A stretch of 52,637 nt of DNA from Selenomonadales bacterium (GTDB lineage Bacteria; Bacillota; UBA994): assembly GCA_018335585.1 (NCBI GenBank), contig JAGXRZ010000054.1, positions 1 to 52,637 on the forward strand, in the 5' to 3' direction. The notes under the pieces were generated by a model. That model had not been told where the DNA came from, searched no databases, and saw nothing but the letters and a program-made list of their open reading frames with translations. The translations under genes and the position numbers were made by a program. Below, one piece after another: positions 49,487-52,637 of this stretch (position 1 is the stretch's first letter; the number at the start of each line of letters is the position of its first letter).

Positions 49487-50536
49487 ATGAGCATTCACCG
49501 CTGCACCCGCTGGGTACTCGTTTTGGTGCTGTTGTTATCTGTCGGTGTGCTGCTAGGCTGCATTCCGGCTTGGCTGCGGCCTACCGCCGCGCCGCCTAGG
49601 AATGATGAGCCTAAGCGGCAGGGGGTGTTTGTGCCACGCGCACTGCCGGTGCTGCAGCAAAGGGAAGTGCGGCAACGCGTGCTGTGGGTACTTGACCATA
49701 CGGGCAAATATGTTGTTCCCTTCGTGGTGATGGTGCCCAGAGTTGAAGGCATGGCTAGGGACGCAGTGGGCAGGCTCATTGACAATCCTACTAACGTAGA
49801 ACATATGGGAGAGAGCGGCTTAAAACTTCCGCTGCCCGCAGGCACGGCCGTGCGCGGGCTGACTATCCGTGACGGTCAGGCTACGCTTGACCTTAACGAG
49901 GCCTTCCTGCAATATAATGTTGGAAGCGAACGACTGATAGTAGATGCCTTGGTGCTGACGCTGACGGAGTTTGACAACGTAGAACGCGTGCAACTGCAGG
50001 TTGGCGGCAAGAGATTGGCCCGCTTGCCGGGTGGCACTGCCGTTTGGCAGCCGCTCATGCGCAAGGACCGGCTCGTAAACGAAGAGAACGCCACAGCGCG
50101 CACAGCCGCAACCGTGCCGTTGACGCTGTACTTCAGCAGTGCCAGCCAGGAGGAGTATGTCTATTTTGTGCCGGTGACACGCCACGTGCCACAGACGGAG
50201 GACCTACTGCTGGCGACGGTTAATGAGCTTATCCGGGGTCCGCTGGCAGGCACTTCTCTCTTGCGGGACGTCCCTGCGGCCACTAAGGTGCGCTCTCTGC
50301 GCGTAAACGCCATGGGAGTGGCCGAAGTCGATTTCTCGCGCGAAATATACGACCATGTGCGAGGCGAGACGGCCGAAGTGGCATTGATGGGGTCTCTAGT
50401 GCTAAGCCTGACAGAGCATGAGGGAGTTAAGGGCGTGAGGGTTACCGTCGAAGGGCGGGCTCCGCGGTTTAATGCCGGGACTGATATTACCAGGCCCATA
50501 CTGCGTCCGGTATTTGTTAACCCGTTTATTCTCTAG
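49487..50536 (+). CDS. GerMN-domain lipoprotein (second, GerM-like)
   Basis: 349 residues from the ATG at 49487 after AAAGGAGGCG. Lipobox LLGC near residue 25 (LLLSVGVLLGC). Two GerMN domains: the first around DAVGRLIDNPTNVEHMG and LTIRDGQATLDLNEAF, the second around LLLATVNELIRGPL and VNAMGVAEVDFSREIY. GerM-type proteins are involved in sporulation and germination. Directly ahead of rph, as in the classical B. subtilis order (racE-gerM-rph). Confidence 0.93.
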   Translation: MSIHRCTRWVLVLVLLLSVGVLLGCIPAWLRPTAAPPRNDEPKRQGVFVPRALPVLQQREVRQRVLWVLDHTGKYVVPFVVMVPRVEGMARDAVGRLIDNPTNVEHMGESGLKLPLPAGTAVRGLTIRDGQATLDLNEAFLQYNVGSERLIVDALVLTLTEFDNVERVQLQVGGKRLARLPGGTAVWQPLMRKDRLVNEENATARTAATVPLTLYFSSASQEEYVYFVPVTRHVPQTEDLLLATVNELIRGPLAGTSLLRDVPAATKVRSLRVNAMGVAEVDFSREIYDHVRGETAEVALMGSLVLSLTEHEGVKGVRVTVEGRAPRFNAGTDITRPILRPVFVNPFIL

Positions 50537-50593
50537 TGTTGTGGGAACCGCTGACGTGGTTCCTGCGCCTGGGACAAGCTAAGGAGGGTTTTT

Positions 50594-51358
50594 ATGCGCA
50601 TCGACGGCCGAAAAGAGACCCAGTTGCGTCCGGTGAAGTTTCACCGCAACTACATAAGTCATGCAGAGGGCTCGGTTCTCGTGGAGATGGGGAAAACCCG
50701 CGTTATCTGCACTGTGACGCTAGAGGATAAGGTGCCGCCCTTCCTCAGGCACACCGGCAGAGGTTGGATTACCGCCGAGTATGCGATGCTACCGCGCGCG
50801 ACCATCGAACGCAGTCAACGTGAAAGCACGCGAGGCTCGATCGGCGGCAGAACACACGAGATTCAGCGACTCATTGGCAGGTCGCTGCGTGCCGTGGTTG
50901 ACTTAGCTGCCTTAGGTGAGCGTACCGCGTGGGTGGATTGCGATGTCATAGAAGCTGACGGCGGCACGCGCACGGCTTCTATTACCGGCGCGTTTGTGGC
51001 GTTATGTGATGCCTTACACCACTTGTACCGCAAGAAGAACATGTCGGTGTTCCCTGTAACCGATTACCTTGCCGCCGTCAGCGTTGGGCTAGTGCAGGGC
51101 ATGCCGCTCCTAGACCTGGCCTATACCGAGGATGTTGCGGCAGAGGTAGACATGAATGTCGTGATGACAGGGAGCAAACGACTAGTAGAAATCCAGGGCA
51201 CGGGCGAGGAGGCCACATTTTCTCATACGGAGCTTTTGGACATGCTGGCGTTAGCGGAATCAGGCATTGTGACTTTAATCGGTCTGCAGCAGCAGAGTCT
51301 AGGCGACGTGGCGCGGTTGATTGGGGGCAGCCCGCATGGAACCAATCGTCCTAGCTAG
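50594..51358 (+). CDS. rph: Ribonuclease PH
   Basis: 254 residues from the ATG at 50594 (AAGGAGGG). Phosphate-dependent 3' trimming of tRNA precursors. [19 protein letters not shown] near the start, [14 protein letters not shown], the phosphate-binding RQESTRGS-like [20 protein letters not shown] and [16 protein letters not shown] match the family. The end overlaps the start of the XTP pyrophosphatase gene by 23 nt, so translation is coupled. Confidence 0.96.
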   Translation: MRIDGRKETQLRPVKFHRNYISHAEGSVLVEMGKTRVICTVTLEDKVPPFLRHTGRGWITAEYAMLPRATIERSQRESTRGSIGGRTHEIQRLIGRSLRAVVDLAALGERTAWVDCDVIEADGGTRTASITGAFVALCDALHHLYRKKNMSVFPVTDYLAAVSVGLVQGMPLLDLAYTEDVAAEVDMNVVMTGSKRLVEIQGTGEEATFSHTELLDMLALAESGIVTLIGLQQQSLGDVARLIGGSPHGTNRPS

Positions 51359-51935
51359 CGGCAACAAGGGCAAGCTAGCGGAGTTTGCTGCCATGTTCGC
51401 GGCGTTTGGCGTGCAGACTATCCCTATCCAAGCGCTGCTGCCGGCGTGGCAGGTTGAGGAAACCGGCAGCACGCTGTACGAAAATGCCCTGATCAAAGCT
51501 CGCGCAGCTGTGCAGGCTACAGGTAAGGCGGCGCTAGCGGATGATTCCGGTCTCTTTGTTTACTATTTAGGCGGAGAGCCTGGGGTTTTCTCGCAGCGTT
51601 ACGCCGGCTTAGAGGCCACCGACGCGGAGAACAATGCCCTGCTGCTGCAGAAGTTGTCGCGTGCAGGAAAAAGGCGGCAAGCGCACTTCGCTGCGGTGTT
51701 GACGTTACTCTGCCCTGACGGAAAGTGCGTAACCGCTACCGGACGCTTGTTTGGCCGCATCACTGACGCCCCGCGCGGGAGCTTGGGCTTTGGCTATGAC
51801 CCCATTTTTGCGGTGCGAGGGAGTGACCTTACGCTAGCTGAAATGCCTCTACACGAAAAAAACAAAATCAGTCATCGGGCTATGGCTTTGCTTGCGCTAC
51901 GCGATAGCTTAGGCTTAGCTTCCCATGTCCGCTGA
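51336..51935 (+). CDS. XTP/dITP pyrophosphatase (RdgB/Ham1)
   Basis: 199 residues from the ATG at 51336. Removes non-canonical purine triphosphates to protect [20 protein letters not shown] binds the nucleotide; [38 protein letters not shown], and LGFGYDPIF (C-terminal) are diagnostic. The product of a coupled gene, between rph and the phosphodiesterase gene. Confidence 0.95.
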   Translation: MEPIVLASGNKGKLAEFAAMFAAFGVQTIPIQALLPAWQVEETGSTLYENALIKARAAVQATGKAALADDSGLFVYYLGGEPGVFSQRYAGLEATDAENNALLLQKLSRAGKRRQAHFAAVLTLLCPDGKCVTATGRLFGRITDAPRGSLGFGYDPIFAVRGSDLTLAEMPLHEKNKISHRAMALLALRDSLGLASHVR

Positions 51936-52410
51936 AAGCTATCGCTGCGGCATACTGGGCGATACGCACGGGGACCAAGCGTCTATAGAAGCTGCGCTGC
52001 AAAAATTTGGGTGCGTCGAGGCAATAATTCACGTAGGCGACCATTACCGCGATGGGGAAGCATTAGCTCACAGGCTCGGCATACCTGTGATCGCCGTAGT
52101 GGGGAACTGCGACGCTCGACGTCAGCCTGAGCGAGAGATAATAGAGCTTGGCGGCAAGCGTTTTTTCGTGACACACGGACACTTACAGGGCGTCAAACTA
52201 GGTGTGGGGAACCTTGTGCGCGAAGCCAAACTGTACCGAGCTGATATCGCTGTGTTTGGTCATACGCATGTCCCGACAGTTTTTAGTCAGCAGGGGATTC
52301 TCTTTGTTAATCCTGGGTCAACCCATGCCGGCAGAAAAGTAACGGCGCGCTCCTGTGCTTTGCTCGTCATTGCCGGAGGAGAAGTACATGTTTCACATTT
52401 TTCACTCTGA
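51925..52410 (+). CDS. YfcE/MJ0936-type metallophosphoesterase
   Basis: 161 residues, ATG at 51925 overlapping the previous gene by 11 nt. Metal ligands of the calcineurin-like fold in order: GDTHGD, HVGDHYRD, VVGNCD, THGH and FGHTHVP. It hydrolyses phosphodiesters in vitro in relatives; the natural substrate is uncertain. The last gene of the run from murI. Confidence 0.94.
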   Translation: MSAESYRCGILGDTHGDQASIEAALQKFGCVEAIIHVGDHYRDGEALAHRLGIPVIAVVGNCDARRQPEREIIELGGKRFFVTHGHLQGVKLGVGNLVREAKLYRADIAVFGHTHVPTVFSQQGILFVNPGSTHAGRKVTARSCALLVIAGGEVHVSHFSL

Positions 52411-52637
52411 GACCTAATTGCGATGTCCAGAAAGGACGGTAGATAGGGCGTTTTGAGGCTGTGGTAGATTTATTTTACCCCAGCACAACCTAGCGTTAGC
52501 GAGGGTTTTTGGGGCAAGGACGTTTAGCTACAGTAAAATTGACCCCAAGGCAAAAATCAGAAGAAAAGGGAAATAATATTCGAAATATGAAGGGAAACCC
52601 CCTACCTCTGGCGAATACTTTCTTGTCAAACAAAAAG
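52411..52637. other. Unassigned tail of the window
   Basis: No ORF with a credible start is seen. The DNA is more A/T-rich than its neighbours. It may be the leader of a gene or mobile element beyond the window: TGGCGAATA near 52609 also occurs just inside the end of the IS1182 element (complement at about 4045-4053). Confidence 0.3.

Overview
The window looks like chromosome of a sporulation-lineage, probably anaerobic Bacillota (Clostridia or Dethiobacteria-like). The grounds are T-box control of an aminoacyl-tRNA synthetase, AddAB instead of RecBCD, two GerMN lipoproteins, an SLH-anchored YcdB-type protein, ATP-dependent PEP carboxykinase, strong AGGAGG ribosome binding sites with many GTG/TTG starts, and two bacteriohemerythrins. 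No rRNA, tRNA or CRISPR array was seen. Assignment below class level is not supported.

Layout. 1-1.8 kb: end of an ABC importer (permease, ATPase). 1.8-5.7 kb: promoter and proline-specific T-box leader, an IS1182-family element, then proS; the IS separates the leader from its evident target. 5.8-13.8 kb: envelope and transport genes (DUF368 lipid-carrier transporter, EamA exporter), two bacteriohemerythrins, an M55 D-aminopeptidase, an SLH surface protein and a zinc-ribbon protein. 13.8-18.4 kb: pckA, a polysaccharide deacetylase, a broken hicBA pair, a LysM/beta-propeller protein and an orphan HicB. 18.6-25.6 kb: addB-addA. 25.6-28.1 kb: an unrecognised cassette made of an exported protein behind a promoter with a G10 tract, three tandem paralogous small membrane proteins and a remnant of a fourth. 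28.1-31 kb: methyltransferase, AI-2E-type transporter, a lysine-rich miniprotein and a VapBC-like pair. 31-36 kb: a minus-strand operon of two ABC exporters plus an RluD-type synthase. 36-43.7 kb: GNAT, RHH plus SPFH pair, alkaline phosphatase, tyrS, a guanylate-kinase-like protein and an HD-GYP protein lacking the HD histidine. 43.8-52.4 kb: amidase, YdcZ-type permease, second M55 peptidase, then GerMN, MarR, murI, GerMN, rph, XTPase and YfcE-type phosphodiesterase; the last six run in one direction.

The most unusual structure is spread across the window. At least thirteen intergenic sites carry degenerate tandem repeats of many unrelated sequences that all share a 7-bp period. Three long copies (10.1, 18.4 and 30.9 kb) arrange different heptamer arrays in the same order, like a mosaic of exchangeable modules. 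The IS1182 element is inserted in one such site, and some arrays run into the 3' ends of genes and supply their stop codons.

Other regulatory points are hairpins that bury the ribosome binding sites of the cell-wall amidase and of the IS transposase, and a duplicated extended -10 promoter upstream of the miniprotein and of VapBC. All functional calls are from reading the sequence; no database search was run.
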